Notes: generated by a model from the letters alone, not told the origin. 64,000 nt of DNA from Roseateles sp. SL47 (GCF_026625885.1 NZ_CP113068.1:4464001-4528000), one strand, 5' to 3'; positions 8,246-17,680 are shown, counted from the first letter of the stretch. Translations and numbers: made by a program.

Positions 8246-10359
8246 TGCTGCCGCCCCTGCGGGAGGATCTGGGCCTGCATCCGGGCCCGGATGCGCCGGA
8301 CGGCTCCCCCACCTGGACCCTGCATGACCCGGCCAGCCACCGCTTCTTTTCCCTGAGCTGGCCCGCGTTCGAGTTGCTGTCACGCTGGCCGTTGCGCGAC
8401 CCGACCCAATTGCTGGGCGCCGTAGCGCGCGAGACCACCCTGCAAGTGAGCGAGGACGACCTGCAATCGCTGCTGGACATGCTGCGCGCCAATCATCTGC
8501 TGGTGGCCAGCGATCCACGCCAGACCGATCAGCTCTCCGCCCATGCCGCCGCCACGCGGCTGTCGCCCGGCCAATGGCTGCTCAAGCATTACCTGTTTTT
8601 CCGCATCCCGGTGCTGCAACCGATGCGCTGGCTGCAACGCAGCAGCCGCTGGGTCCGCTGGGCGTTCCAGCCGACCTTCTGGATGGGTTGTCTGGCCTTG
8701 ATGCTGCTGGGCCTGGTGATGGCGGGGCGCCGCTGGGATGAGTTCAGCCACACCCTCACCAGCTATGCGAGCTGGGAGGGCCTGCTCGCCATTGCGCTGG
8801 CCCTGACCGGTGCCAAGGTGCTGCATGAGCTGGGCCATGCCTTCACCGCCACACATTTCGGCTGCCGGGTGCCGACGATGGGTGTGGCTTTTCTGGTGAT
8901 GTGGCCGGTGCTCTACACCGATACGAATGAAGCCTGGAAGCTCACCTCGCGCCGCCAGCGTCTCTGGGTGGGCGCGGCCGGCATGCTCAGCGAGTTGGCA
9001 TTGGCCTCGGTGGCGCTGGTGGCCTGGAGCGTGCTGCCGGATACAGCGGCCTGGGCGCCGATCCGATCCGGGGCCTTTCTGCTGGCCACCACGACCTGGG
9101 TACTGACGATCGCGGTCAATGCCAGTCCGTTCATGCGCTTTGACGGCTATTTCCTGCTGGCCGATGCCATCAACATGCCCAACCTGCATGAACGTGCCTT
9201 TGCCCTGGGCCGCTGGTGGATGCGTGAAGCCTTGTTCGGCTGGGGGGACCCGCCGCCCGAGCGCTTCAGCCCTGCACGCCAGCGCGGCCTGATCGTGTTT
9301 GCCTTTGCGACCTGGCTGTATCGGCTGGTGCTGTTCTTTGGCATTGCCTTGCTGGTCTACCACGCCTTCTTCCGGGCGCTGGGACTGCTGCTGATGGCCG
9401 TGGAACTGGTGTGGTTCATTGCGCGGCCGGTGTGGCGCGAATGGAAAGCCTGGTGGCAGCAGCGCCAGCGCTGGCATTGGAACCGGGCCTCGCGCCGAAC
9501 GCTGGCCGCGCTGCTGGCCCTGCTGGGGCTGCTGTGCTGGCCATGGGGCGGCTCGGTACGGGTGCCTGCTGTGCTTTCCCCCAGCGAGGTGCAGGTGGTG
9601 GCCGCCGCCTATGCCGCCCAGGTGCTTGGACCCGCGCCCCAGCAGGGGCAAGCCGTCAAGGCGGGTGAGCTGTTGCTTCAGCTGCGGTCACCGGAGTTGG
9701 AGATTCAGTGGCAGCAGGCGGTGGTGCAGGAACAGCAACTGCGCCTGCAACTGGAGCAGCAGCCCTTTGACGACCGGTTGCGGGAACTCGGGCCCGCCCT
9801 GCGCAAGCAATGGGAAGGTGCAATGGCTGAAGTTCAGGGTCTGACCGCCCAGAAGGAACGGCTGGCGGTGCGGGCGCCCTTCCCTGGCGTGGTCGTTGAG
9901 GTGTCGGACGATCTGCGCAATGGCACCTGGGTGGCCGCCGGTGAACGGCTGATCAGCCTGGCCGGCACCCAAGGCGCGAAGGTCGATGCGTATGCGGATG
10001 AGGCCGCGCTACAGGGGCTTGCCCCAGGCGCCGTGGGCACTTTTGTGCCGGCTGTGGCGGAGGAGCGGAGCGAGCGCTGTGAGCTCACCCGGATCGATCC
10101 GGTCCAACTGGCGGCTCTGGACGAACTGGCATTGGCCGACGTGCATGGTGGCCCCATCGCCGTCCAGCGGCTACAGGACGGACGTTATGCACCGCAGCGC
10201 CCCACTTTCCATTTGCGCCTGGACCGCTGCGAGCGGCAGGCCGCACCGCATCAGGAGATCCTGGGCACCGTGCATCTCTCGCAGGCGCATCACCATTCCT
10301 GGCTGGGCGACGGCCTGCGGTTCCTGGTGTCCTTGTGGCATCGGGAGGCGGTGCTGTGA
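8230..10359 (+). CDS. M50 (site-2-type) metalloprotease fused to HlyD-like region
   Basis: A 709-residue polytopic protein. An N-terminal cytosolic region (1-100) with a PqqD-like look precedes several membrane helices. The zinc-protease motif HELGH is at residues 199-203, and the third-ligand motif NASPFMRFDG gives Asp305, as in M50 peptidases. After about residue 420 come a further helix, a lipoyl-like half (SVRVPAVLSPSEVQVV), a short coiled coil and a second half (LAVRAPFPGVVVEVSDDL). It overlaps the upstream gene. ATG 8230 is chosen; ATG 8245, giving a TGATG junction, is equally possible, and neither has a strong Shine-Dalgarno. The set carries no ABC ATPase, so this protein occupies the inner-membrane place of the exporter. 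Whether it cleaves or helps to export the adhesin is inference. Confidence 0.8.
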   Translation: MAGLVMLPPLREDLGLHPGPDAPDGSPTWTLHDPASHRFFSLSWPAFELLSRWPLRDPTQLLGAVARETTLQVSEDDLQSLLDMLRANHLLVASDPRQTDQLSAHAAATRLSPGQWLLKHYLFFRIPVLQPMRWLQRSSRWVRWAFQPTFWMGCLALMLLGLVMAGRRWDEFSHTLTSYASWEGLLAIALALTGAKVLHELGHAFTATHFGCRVPTMGVAFLVMWPVLYTDTNEAWKLTSRRQRLWVGAAGMLSELALASVALVAWSVLPDTAAWAPIRSGAFLLATTTWVLTIAVNASPFMRFDGYFLLADAINMPNLHERAFALGRWWMREALFGWGDPPPERFSPARQRGLIVFAFATWLYRLVLFFGIALLVYHAFFRALGLLLMAVELVWFIARPVWREWKAWWQQRQRWHWNRASRRTLAALLALLGLLCWPWGGSVRVPAVLSPSEVQVVAAAYAAQVLGPAPQQGQAVKAGELLLQLRSPELEIQWQQAVVQEQQLRLQLEQQPFDDRLRELGPALRKQWEGAMAEVQGLTAQKERLAVRAPFPGVVVEVSDDLRNGTWVAAGERLISLAGTQGAKVDAYADEAALQGLAPGAVGTFVPAVAEERSERCELTRIDPVQLAALDELALADVHGGPIAVQRLQDGRYAPQRPTFHLRLDRCERQAAPHQEILGTVHLSQAHHHSWLGDGLRFLVSLWHREAVL

Positions 10360-10435
10360 GTGAAGCACATGGGGCCGTTGTTGAAGCCCGCCACGCAGTG
10401 GTGGGATGGGTTTCGACGGCGGGACCCGCCTGGCT

Positions 10436-12001
10436 TCAGGCCTTGAACAGCACCACCGCCGAGGCCAGCGCCTTCGTCTGACTGTTGAGGCTGTGCGCAG
10501 CTGCTGCCATGCGGCCGACCAGGACGGCATTCTGCTGTGAGTCTGCATCGGCACTGCCAACGTCATCGGTGACGCTAGCAATCTCCTGCGTCTGGCGCTG
10601 AGCCGCATCGCTGATGTCGGTGATGAGCGTGGCCAGCCGGTTGACCTGACCCACGATGTCCACAATGGCCAAACCGGCCGACGAAGCCAGCGCGCTGCCG
10701 TTGGAAACACTGGACACATTGGCATCAATCAGCGTCTTGATCTCCTTGGCCGCTTCCGCGCTGCGCTGCGCCAGCGTCCGCACCTCCGAAGCCACCACGG
10801 CAAAGCCCTTGCCATGGTTGCCGGCCCGGGCCGCTTCCACGGCGGCATTCAGCGCCAGCATGTTGGTTTGGAAGGCAATGGCTTCAATCAAGCCGACCAT
10901 CTCGATCATTCGAGACGATTTGGTGGAGATATCTTCCATGGTGGACACCACCCGTGTGACCACCTCGCCGCCCCGCTGTGCAGCGGACTGGGCGGAGGTG
11001 GCCAACTGGGCAGCCTCCACCGCATGCTGCGATGTACCGCGGGCCGAGTCGGTGACCTGGCTCATGGAATTGGAGGTGTGGCGCAACTTGCTCACCTGGT
11101 TTTCAGTGCGGTCCGACAAATCCTGATTGCCAGCGGCAATCTGCGCGGCATCTTCGGCAATGGCCAGCGCGCTGGAGCGCACCTGTGTCACGATCTGGGC
11201 CAGGGAGCTTTGCATGCGCGACAGAGAGGCCACCACGCTGTGGGAGGGCGCATCCTTGACGGCGGCCTTGTGGCTGAGGTCGCCAGCAGCCAAGCGGTCG
11301 GCAATTTCGCGCAGCACGCCGGGGTCCACCCCCAGCGCGCCCAGCAGCCGGCGGAAAATGACGGCGGCCATTCCGATGGCGGCCGCCATAGCCATCAGCG
11401 CGAGCACCACGGTGGAAATGCGCTGCCTGCCGATGGTGGTGGTGGTCTCGCTCATCTGCTCACCGGTGGCAGCGGTGATGAACGAGGTGTAGGCGGAGGT
11501 GGCCTGGATGAGTTGCTTCAGCAGCGGGCGACATTCGGCGTTCATCCGGCTCACCGCCAGATCCCGTTTGCCACTGATCGCCAGCTCAACGATGCTGAGC
11601 GCGACCTTTCCATACTCGGCTTCCACCGCGTCCACCTTCTTGAAATGCTCTCGCTCAGCGGGCGAGATGGAAGGTGAATTCATGGCTTCACGCAGCCTGT
11701 CCATGCTTTGCTGTACACGGGCATGCGCGGCAACAACGGCATTGCGCTCCTCCTCCAGCCCGGCCGCGTCTTGCACCAGGATGAGGTTTCGGGCGGAGAT
11801 GGCGCGAGCACTCGCCGCCGCGCGGATGTCCCGGCCCAGCATGGCACGCTTGAATTCGTCACCCACCAGGGATTGCAGCCGTTGCTCGGCGTTGCCCAAT
11901 CCCTGCACGGCATACACAGTCACGATGAGAAGAAGCGTCAGTTGAAATGCAATCGATAACGACAGCAGTTGCCGCATCGACAGCCTTTGAATCCAAGCCA
12001 T
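10436..12001 (-). CDS. Methyl-accepting chemotaxis protein (four-helix sensor)
   Basis: A 521-residue transmembrane chemoreceptor: first helix at about 13-33, a periplasmic four-helix-bundle sensor (about 35-185), second helix (about 190-212), HAMP, then the signalling domain. The conserved hairpin tip reads [20 protein letters not shown], followed by [26 protein letters not shown]. There is no C-terminal NWETF-type pentapeptide, so it would not tether CheR/CheB directly. GGAGAGACC precedes the ATG. It stands alone, with its 3' end facing the adhesin export operon; the ligand cannot be told from sequence. Confidence 0.9.
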   Translation of the reverse strand: MAWIQRLSMRQLLSLSIAFQLTLLLIVTVYAVQGLGNAEQRLQSLVGDEFKRAMLGRDIRAAASARAISARNLILVQDAAGLEEERNAVVAAHARVQQSMDRLREAMNSPSISPAEREHFKKVDAVEAEYGKVALSIVELAISGKRDLAVSRMNAECRPLLKQLIQATSAYTSFITAATGEQMSETTTTIGRQRISTVVLALMAMAAAIGMAAVIFRRLLGALGVDPGVLREIADRLAAGDLSHKAAVKDAPSHSVVASLSRMQSSLAQIVTQVRSSALAIAEDAAQIAAGNQDLSDRTENQVSKLRHTSNSMSQVTDSARGTSQHAVEAAQLATSAQSAAQRGGEVVTRVVSTMEDISTKSSRMIEMVGLIEAIAFQTNMLALNAAVEAARAGNHGKGFAVVASEVRTLAQRSAEAAKEIKTLIDANVSSVSNGSALASSAGLAIVDIVGQVNRLATLITDISDAAQRQTQEIASVTDDVGSADADSQQNAVLVGRMAAAAHSLNSQTKALASAVVLFKA

Positions 12002-12328
12002 GGTCTCTCCTCGTCAAGCCGGCGTCTCATACATACGCGAATGGGTGGGGCGGCTCGGCGGGTCTCGCTGCGAAGCTGCGGTGGTACTGCCATCACCGGC
12101 GTGCAGGAGAGCCTTGTTGTCGGGTCCGCAGAGAAAAATATAGGCGCTTGGCCCTCGCAAATGCTTCAACTGATAAATACAACACCGACAAAACGATAGC
12201 CTTGAGAAAAACTGCGCGCTTGGATGCCACCTTCCGGACGGCAGATGGGTCAAAAGCCTGTGTATGCTTACAGTCCGAACCGCACCACCTGCCCCACCTG
12301 CCCCACCTGCCCAACCCAACGACTCACC
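12002..12328. other. Divergent intergenic region
   Basis: It contains the leader of the minus-strand chemoreceptor and the leader of the small plus-strand gene. A 9-base repeat, CCACCTGCC, occurs three times at about 12285-12313 just before the plus-strand start. I searched the minus-strand leader by eye for a c-di-GMP riboswitch and for a flagellar sigma-28 promoter and recognise neither. Confidence 0.5.
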
Positions 12329-12706
12329 ATGATCGAACTGCTTGTGCTTGCCGCCTTGTGCACCGCTGCGTGGTGGTGGAGTTCGGTGGCGTTGTGGGTC
12401 GTGGCTGGCGTGTTTTTGCTGTGCTTCGGGCTCCGCCGCTTTCGCCACTTCGCCAACCAGGCCGTCCTCGCCACGGCGCAGCAGAGCGGCCATTGGCGCA
12501 AGGCCTGGCTGCATCATCAACAGACGTCGGGTGAATGGGAATGGCGCGTGGACGTGCAGGCCGAGCCACCGTTCAGCTTTGCTGCCCGGTCCACCGGGCA
12601 CTTCCGCGATCGGCTGCCGCTGGAGGTCGAGGTGTGCGACCTCGGCGACCGTGTCTGGGCCCTGCGCCACGGCGCGGAGGCATTGTTGACCCGGCAGGTG
12701 TCCTGA
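12329..12706 (+). CDS. Small membrane-anchored hypothetical protein
   Basis: A 125-residue protein of unknown function. Two adjacent N-terminal hydrophobic segments (about 2-18 and 20-36, rich in Leu/Ala/Trp) are followed by a soluble part with the pattern GEWEWRVDVQAEPPFSF and a hydrophilic end. ATG 12329 is chosen because it puts the hydrophobic stretch at the N-terminus; the frame is open upstream but through low-complexity repeat sequence (PTCPTCPT). No recognisable Shine-Dalgarno precedes it. Codon choice is typical of the neighbours, so I think it is a real gene, but I cannot assign a family. Confidence 0.55.
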   Translation: MIELLVLAALCTAAWWWSSVALWVVAGVFLLCFGLRRFRHFANQAVLATAQQSGHWRKAWLHHQQTSGEWEWRVDVQAEPPFSFAARSTGHFRDRLPLEVEVCDLGDRVWALRHGAEALLTRQVS

Positions 12707-12745
12707 GGCGAGGCGCCCCCCCTTGCTGCGGCACTGCGGCACTGC

Positions 12746-12791
12746 GGCTCGGTGGCTCGGTGGCTCGGTGGCTCGGTGGCTCGGTGGCTCG
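12746..12791. repeat. GGCTCGGT octamer tandem array
   Basis: Five perfect copies of GGCTCGGT plus a partial sixth lie in the space after the small membrane gene. They follow two copies of a GCGGCACT-like unit. The 8-base period would shift any reading frame, so it is a non-coding microsatellite-like array and a likely hot spot for length variation. Confidence 0.85.
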
Positions 12792-12851
12792 CCGACATCG
12801 TCAAGTCGCTGCGTCGCCGCGCCGTTGGGGTGTCTGTCACGCGGTAGCGTC

Positions 12852-12902
12852 GTATGGCCATAGTGCCATAGCCCCGTATCGCCATATCGCCATATCGCCG
12901 TT
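12852..12902. repeat. Short GCCATA / CGCCATAT repeats
   Basis: Degenerate repeats of GCCATAGT and CGCCATAT lie between the octamer array and the 3' end of the histidine kinase gene. The rest of the 12707-12936 gap holds no gene that I can see. Confidence 0.6.
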
Positions 12903-12936
12903 GCCCAGGGACGTGATGCTCCGTTCGTGCGGATGT

Positions 12937-15417
12937 TCAGATCTCGGCCACCACCCCAAGCGGCATCAGCACATGGAATACCGCCCCCCCACCGGGACGG
13001 TTTTCTGCATAGATACGGCCGCCCAACGCCGTCATGATCTTGCGGCAGATGGCCAAACCCAGGCCGGTGCCGCCGGCCCCGGTGCTGGTGGCGCTGGACT
13101 GCACAAAGGCTTCGAAGATGCGCTCCAGCTCCGGCTCGGGAATGCCCGGCCCACGGTCCATGATGGCCAGATGGGCATGGCCCTGCGCCTGCCGGATGGT
13201 TCTCACCGTGATCGCGGACCCTTCCGGCGAGAACCGGATGGCGTTGGCCAGCACATTCCGGATCACCTGCTGGAAGCGCAGCGGGTCCACCCGGGCCACC
13301 AGCGGCTCGGGTGCCTGGGACATGTCCAGCGCCAGACGTCGCGCCGTCATCAGCGGTTTGAGCTCGCGCAGCACGGCCGTGATGTGCGGCCGGATGTCGC
13401 AACGTTCCAGGCTGAAGGTGCCCACACCGCTTTCCAGCGCGGAGACGTCCAGCAGGTCATTCACCAGGTCCAGCATGCGGCGGCCGGAGTCGTGAATGTC
13501 CCCAAACATGGCGGAGAGCTTGGGGCAGGCTTGCTCACCACGTACCCGGCCCAGCTCTGAATAGCCGATGATGGATTGCAGGGGCGTCCGGAGTTCATGG
13601 CTCATGTTGGCGATGAACTCGGACTTGACCCGTGATGCTTCTTCGGCTGCTTCCTTGGCTTCCATCGTGGCCCGTTCGGCACGCCGGAATTCCGACACGT
13701 CGGTCAGAGTGAAGAGCACCCCGGCCGGGCCGCGGCCATCCCCGGGCACCACCACCTTGGACAGCACCACGTCGCGACAATCGTGATTGCGGTCGTAAAA
13801 CTGGGTTTCATAACGCAGCAGGCTTTGGCCCTGGATGCCTTCCATCGGCACCCAGTCGGAGGTGGGCGGCTCCATGCCGCATTCCGGCAGATGCTTGTCC
13901 ACCTCCTTGCCCACCACTTCTTCCCGCCGCCGCCCGGTGAAGTCTTCCCAGGCGCGGTTGACGGTGACATAGCAGCCCTCACGGTCCACCATGGAGGTGG
14001 GCTGCGGGCTGAGTTCAAGCAGAAGCGCCACCAGCTGCAGCTGATGTTGCAGCCGCGCTTCGGCCGCAAAACGCTCGGTGACGTCCACCGCCGACCCCGC
14101 AAAACCGTCGATCTGCTGGCCCGCCATCAGCGGCACCACCGCCAGCGAGAAGCGCCGATGCTCACCGGCACTGATCGGCACGGTGACCTCGGCATGGCGG
14201 ACCCCCTCCTGCGCCGAGTGGGAAAAGAGCTTTTCCACGACCGCGCGGTCGGAGGGTGCGGCCAGGCTGGAGATCTTGCGGCCCAGCATGTTCTGGCTGG
14301 GCTCGCGCGTGATCAGGCTCCATCGCGCATTCACGAACACCAGCTCCCCCTGGGCATTGGTGCGGAAGATCAGTTCCTGGATGCTGCGCAGGACCAGCGC
14401 CATTTCCTGCTCGCTGGCGGACAGCCGGGCGTAGGCTTCATCCAGCACCGTCTGCGCCTGGGCCCGGGTGGAAAGCGCCCGCAAGGTGGCCACCATGCCG
14501 CCCAGGATGAGGAGCTCCATCACCAGCAGCGCCCCGGCATTCCACCAGAGGGATTCACGCCAGTCCGCCAGGAGGCGGCTGCGGTCCTGCTCCACCACCA
14601 CCACCATCGGCCGCGAGCGCGAGACGCGATAGGTCAGCAGTTGCTCTCCTTCGCTGAAGCCGCGCCCCTGCCATTCGCCGATGGCCTGAGACGGCAGCGC
14701 TTCGCGGAAGAGGCGATGCGCCTGCTGCCAGCTGCCGGGTTTGAGCGGAAATTCGGTGGTGGCAGCCAGCAGCTGGCCCTGATAGCTGAACAGCGCCGCA
14801 TGCCATTCCGGCTCGGCCACGCCCTGTTGGTAGTTGGCCAGGGCATCCGGATTGATCAAGGCCACCAGGAACAGCCGGCGGGTGCGCCATTCAAAGGGCA
14901 GCACCAGCGGCAGATAGGACACCTGATCGATACGCTGCGCGCGGCGCCCGTCCAGCAGGCCCCGGCCAGGCTGCAGATGCATCAGCGTGGCCTTGCCTTC
15001 GGCGGTCGGCAGCGGGCCCCATTCGGCCAGTCGCACCAGGCTGCCGGGCGGGTGGCCGGCGGAGCTGGCAATGATCTGCCCGCTTTCGCTCAGCAGTGCA
15101 GCTTCGCGCAGCGTGGGCTGGCCCAGCACGGTCTGACCCAGCATCTGCGACAGCCGGTCCGGGTCGATGGCCTGCTGGCTGCGAATGCCATCACCCACCG
15201 TGCTCAGCGCCAGCGCGGCCGCCTCGATGGTGAGCGTGGCATGGTCTTCCACCACGCGAGCCACCAGACGGCTGCGTTCCATCGCGGCATCCAGCGCCTC
15301 CGTGCGGCTCCGCCAGCCCAGAAAGCTCATGCCCACCAGGGCCGCCAACGCCAGTGCCGCACCCACCCAGCGCGCCAGTCGCAGCGGCGAGACGGAGGAC
15401 AGGCGACCCGATGCCAT
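12937..15417 (-). CDS. Membrane PAS sensor histidine kinase
   Basis: An 826-residue sensor kinase. Helix 1 (about 16-32) and helix 2 (about 290-310) bracket a periplasmic Cache-like domain of about 250 residues. Two PAS domains follow (about 340-460, then about 470-590 with NRAWEDFTGRRREEVVGKEV). The HisKA motif is SHELRTPLQSIIGYSE. The ATP-binding domain has the N box NVLANAIRFSPEG, G1 DRGPGIP and G2 GGTGLGLAICRK. There is no attached receiver domain. It starts three bases after the stop of the periplasmic binding protein gene and is the last gene of the four-gene operon, so its partner is probably the stand-alone receiver encoded at 17152-17523. Confidence 0.92.
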   Translation of the reverse strand: MASGRLSSVSPLRLARWVGAALALAALVGMSFLGWRSRTEALDAAMERSRLVARVVEDHATLTIEAAALALSTVGDGIRSQQAIDPDRLSQMLGQTVLGQPTLREAALLSESGQIIASSAGHPPGSLVRLAEWGPLPTAEGKATLMHLQPGRGLLDGRRAQRIDQVSYLPLVLPFEWRTRRLFLVALINPDALANYQQGVAEPEWHAALFSYQGQLLAATTEFPLKPGSWQQAHRLFREALPSQAIGEWQGRGFSEGEQLLTYRVSRSRPMVVVVEQDRSRLLADWRESLWWNAGALLVMELLILGGMVATLRALSTRAQAQTVLDEAYARLSASEQEMALVLRSIQELIFRTNAQGELVFVNARWSLITREPSQNMLGRKISSLAAPSDRAVVEKLFSHSAQEGVRHAEVTVPISAGEHRRFSLAVVPLMAGQQIDGFAGSAVDVTERFAAEARLQHQLQLVALLLELSPQPTSMVDREGCYVTVNRAWEDFTGRRREEVVGKEVDKHLPECGMEPPTSDWVPMEGIQGQSLLRYETQFYDRNHDCRDVVLSKVVVPGDGRGPAGVLFTLTDVSEFRRAERATMEAKEAAEEASRVKSEFIANMSHELRTPLQSIIGYSELGRVRGEQACPKLSAMFGDIHDSGRRMLDLVNDLLDVSALESGVGTFSLERCDIRPHITAVLRELKPLMTARRLALDMSQAPEPLVARVDPLRFQQVIRNVLANAIRFSPEGSAITVRTIRQAQGHAHLAIMDRGPGIPEPELERIFEAFVQSSATSTGAGGTGLGLAICRKIMTALGGRIYAENRPGGGAVFHVLMPLGVVAEI

Positions 15418-15420
15418 GGT

Positions 15421-16386
15421 TCACCGCGCAACGATGTCGGTCAGGCCGTGGCGTCGCGCCGCCGCCGCCAGCCGTCCGTCGGCCTTGATGGCTGCCACGA
15501 AGCTGTTCACGCGGGCCAGCCAGGCGTCGTCCCCCGGGCGCACTGCATAGGCATACGGCAGGACATGAAAGGGCTTGGGCGGCGCAATCAGCCGCATCCA
15601 GTCGGCGTTCTCAAGCAGCCGGCGGCTGTAGGGATAGTCCGTCATGAATACATCCACCCGCCCGGCGGACAGCTCCGCCTCGCGGGTCTTGGGCGGACGG
15701 ATGACGATCAGGCGGGCCTGCTTCAGCCGCTCCGTCATCACCGGCTCCATGAAGGTGCCGGCCTGCACCGCCACGGCCACGCCGGGCTGATCGATGTCTT
15801 CCCAGCGCCGCACCACCCGGCTGGAGCGGGTGGTGACGCCGTAGATGTCGCTCTGCAGATAGGGCGTGCTGAAGGCCAATCGTTCGCTGCGTTGCGGCGT
15901 CACACCGATGGCAAACATGGCGATATCGCATCGCACCTTGGTCACATCGTCGATCAAGGTGGAAAAGGTCGATTCCACATACCGTAAGGGGACACCGAGG
16001 TCCTTGGCCAACGCCGCCGACAGGTCGACATCGATGCCGGTGAGTTGGCCGGTGTAGGGATTGCGAAAGGTGATGCCGTAATAGTCCGGCCAGATGCAGA
16101 CAGCCAGTTCGCCTTTGGCCTTGATGCGGGCCAGGGCCGGCATCTTGAGGGCATCGGCCGTGTCTGTATTCGTGCCCGTGCCCGTCGTCGGGGCGGCCGC
16201 AGTTGAGGTTGAGGTTGAGGTTGAGGTTGAGGTGGCGGTTTTGGACACCAGGGCTGGTGCGGAGGCATGCGCCGGTGTGGAAGTCGCCGTTGCAGGCGGT
16301 GTCGCCGCCCCTACGGTTGATGGCGCCGAAGCGGCGCAGAGCCCGATAACAAGACAGATCGTCGTGACAGACCCAAGCATTCCCAT
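15421..16386 (-). CDS. Periplasmic solute-binding protein, family 3
   Basis: A 321-residue extracellular binding protein. ATG 16386 is chosen because AGGGAG lies nine bases upstream and it opens a signal peptide (MGMLGSVTTICLVIGLCAAS). A Thr-Ser repeat linker (residues about 50-60) encoded by hexamers precedes the SBP_bac_3 fold, seen as TGIDVDLSAALAKDLGVPLR, IGVTPQRSERLAFSTPY and VDVFMTDYPYSRRLL. No permease or ATPase gene is nearby. Its place between an HD-GYP gene and a Cache-type histidine kinase suggests that it presents a ligand to the kinase rather than to a transporter; that is inference. Amino acid or related ligands are usual for the family. Confidence 0.85.
   Translation of the reverse strand: MGMLGSVTTICLVIGLCAASAPSTVGAATPPATATSTPAHASAPALVSKTATSTSTSTSTSTAAAPTTGTGTNTDTADALKMPALARIKAKGELAVCIWPDYYGITFRNPYTGQLTGIDVDLSAALAKDLGVPLRYVESTFSTLIDDVTKVRCDIAMFAIGVTPQRSERLAFSTPYLQSDIYGVTTRSSRVVRRWEDIDQPGVAVAVQAGTFMEPVMTERLKQARLIVIRPPKTREAELSAGRVDVFMTDYPYSRRLLENADWMRLIAPPKPFHVLPYAYAVRPGDDAWLARVNSFVAAIKADGRLAAAARRHGLTDIVAR
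16202..16234. repeat. GTTGAG hexamer array in the binding-protein gene
   Basis: Five copies of GTTGAG (plus strand) encode the alternating Thr-Ser linker of the binding protein on the minus strand. Because the unit is six bases, copy-number change would lengthen or shorten the linker without breaking the frame. Confidence 0.85.
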
Positions 16387-16402
16387 GGTGTCTCCCTGCG
16401 AT

Positions 16403-17155
16403 TCAATGGCTGCCCAGCAGCTCGTCATGCGTCGGAGGTGCGGCATTGATGCGTTGCCGCAGCGCGAGCAGTTCCTCGAAATGCCGGGTGAAGATCTCCA
16501 CCACACGCGGATCAAACGCCTGCCCACTCTCTGCCTGCAGCATGCCCAGCGCCACCTCGGGCGCGAATGCGGACCGGTAGCACCGGTCCATGGCCAGCGC
16601 ATCGAAGAAATCGGCCACCGCCACAATGCGGGCGGAAATCGGAATCTCCTCCCCTTTCAGCCCGCGCGGATACCCCAGCCCATTCCACCTTTCATGGTGG
16701 CACAGCGCCACTTCGGCCGCCAGCACAAACAACGGGATGCTGGAGCGCCCCAGGATGTCCGCACCGATTTCCGGGTGACGGTTCATGATGACCCGTTCTG
16801 CCGCCGTCAGCGGGCCCCGCTTCTTCAGCACATCATCAGGAATACCGATCTTCCCGATGTCGTGCATGGGCGCTGCACTGCGCAGCATGCGCGAGAACTC
16901 GGCGCCTTCCCCCAGCAGCAGCGCGATCGCTTCAGCGAGATAACCAATGCGAAAGATGTGTACGCCGGTGTCGTCGTCTCTCAATTCAGCGGCGCGCGCC
17001 AGCCTGAGCAAGGCGTCGTGGTGGGCGCGCGTGACCTGCCGCAGCGCCTCATTGCGCTCGCGGTACATGATGCGCAGATCGTTGACGATGATCTCCATCT
17101 GAGCGAGGGCGTGATCGTCATACGAGTTGGTGTCCTGCAGGGTCCGTGCGTTCAA
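16403..17155 (-). CDS. HD-GYP domain phosphodiesterase
   Basis: A 250-residue cytoplasmic protein with a full HD-GYP domain. The HD pair is in APMHDIGKIGIPDD, further metal ligands are in NRHPEIG and HHERWNG, and the signature appears as GLGYPRGLKG. Such domains hydrolyse cyclic di-GMP. A coiled-coil start (residues 15-60) precedes it. No receiver is fused to it, but the receiver gene immediately upstream overlaps it by ATGA, so the two together resemble a split RpfG-type regulator. The binding-protein gene begins 16 bases after its stop. Confidence 0.9.
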   Translation of the reverse strand: MNARTLQDTNSYDDHALAQMEIIVNDLRIMYRERNEALRQVTRAHHDALLRLARAAELRDDDTGVHIFRIGYLAEAIALLLGEGAEFSRMLRSAAPMHDIGKIGIPDDVLKKRGPLTAAERVIMNRHPEIGADILGRSSIPLFVLAAEVALCHHERWNGLGYPRGLKGEEIPISARIVAVADFFDALAMDRCYRSAFAPEVALGMLQAESGQAFDPRVVEIFTRHFEELLALRQRINAAPPTHDELLGSH

Positions 17156-17523
17156 GATGCCCTCGCTCCGGCACGGCTCAGCTCCTGAATGAGCTGCAAG
17201 GGGCTGAAGGGCTTCACCAGATAGGCGCTGGCGCCGGCCTTCAGGCCTTCATCGGTGTCCTTGGCATGGCCCCGTGCGCTGAGAAACAGCACGGGAATCT
17301 CCTGCGTATGCGATTGCTGCCGGATGGTGCGGCACAGGGTGATGCCGTCCATGCCCGGCATCATCACGTCGATGAGGATGGCGTCCGGGGTCCAGCTGTC
17401 CAGTACGGCCAGGGCTTGCGGCCCATCGGCCGCCTCACGCACTTCGAAGTCCTCGAAATCCAGCGTCAGACGGATCAGGCGACGGATGTCCGCGTGGTCG
17501 TCCACAACAAGCACTTTTTTCAT
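17152..17523 (-). CDS. Stand-alone response regulator receiver
   Basis: A 123-residue CheY-like receiver. The start MKKVLVVDDH is clear; upstream codons in the same frame are out of character. The acidic pair is D8-D9, the phosphorylation site is Asp52 (ILIDVMMPGMDG), the Ser switch residue lies in FLSARG and Lys in YLVKPF. There is no output domain. It is the first gene of the operon with the HD-GYP, binding-protein and kinase genes and is translationally coupled to the HD-GYP gene, its probable effector. Confidence 0.9.
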   Translation of the reverse strand: MKKVLVVDDHADIRRLIRLTLDFEDFEVREAADGPQALAVLDSWTPDAILIDVMMPGMDGITLCRTIRQQSHTQEIPVLFLSARGHAKDTDEGLKAGASAYLVKPFSPLQLIQELSRAGARAS

Positions 17524-17680
17524 GATGGGCCTCTCTGAAACCGAAATGTACGCGCCGCGCCCCTTCAGAGTGATAGTTATGGCATCAACAAAACCAGCAA
17601 AAAGATAAAAACGCACAAAACGACGCAAAAGTCGTGCACGGGGATCACGCGCCCGGTCCCCGGAAATAGTTGGCATCACG

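Noticed and set aside
10427..10443. Hairpin GCCTGGCTTCAGGC at the end of the first chemoreceptor gene as terminator
   Set aside because: It overlaps the stop codon and has no T run on either strand.
12002..12223. c-di-GMP riboswitch in the chemoreceptor leader
   Set aside because: The conserved GEMM core and tetraloop-receptor elements are not visible in the minus-strand leader.
12746..12791. Possible CRISPR array
   Set aside because: The units are eight bases and directly adjacent, without spacers, and no cas gene is near.
12535..13560. Plus-strand frame running through the octamer repeats into the kinase 3' end
   Set aside because: It is built from repeat sequence and antisense of the kinase; no start site or domain supports it.
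13783..15987. Long plus-strand open frame opposite the histidine kinase
   Set aside because: No domain pattern, His/Gln/Arg-rich, and the minus strand has complete HisKA/HATPase motifs.
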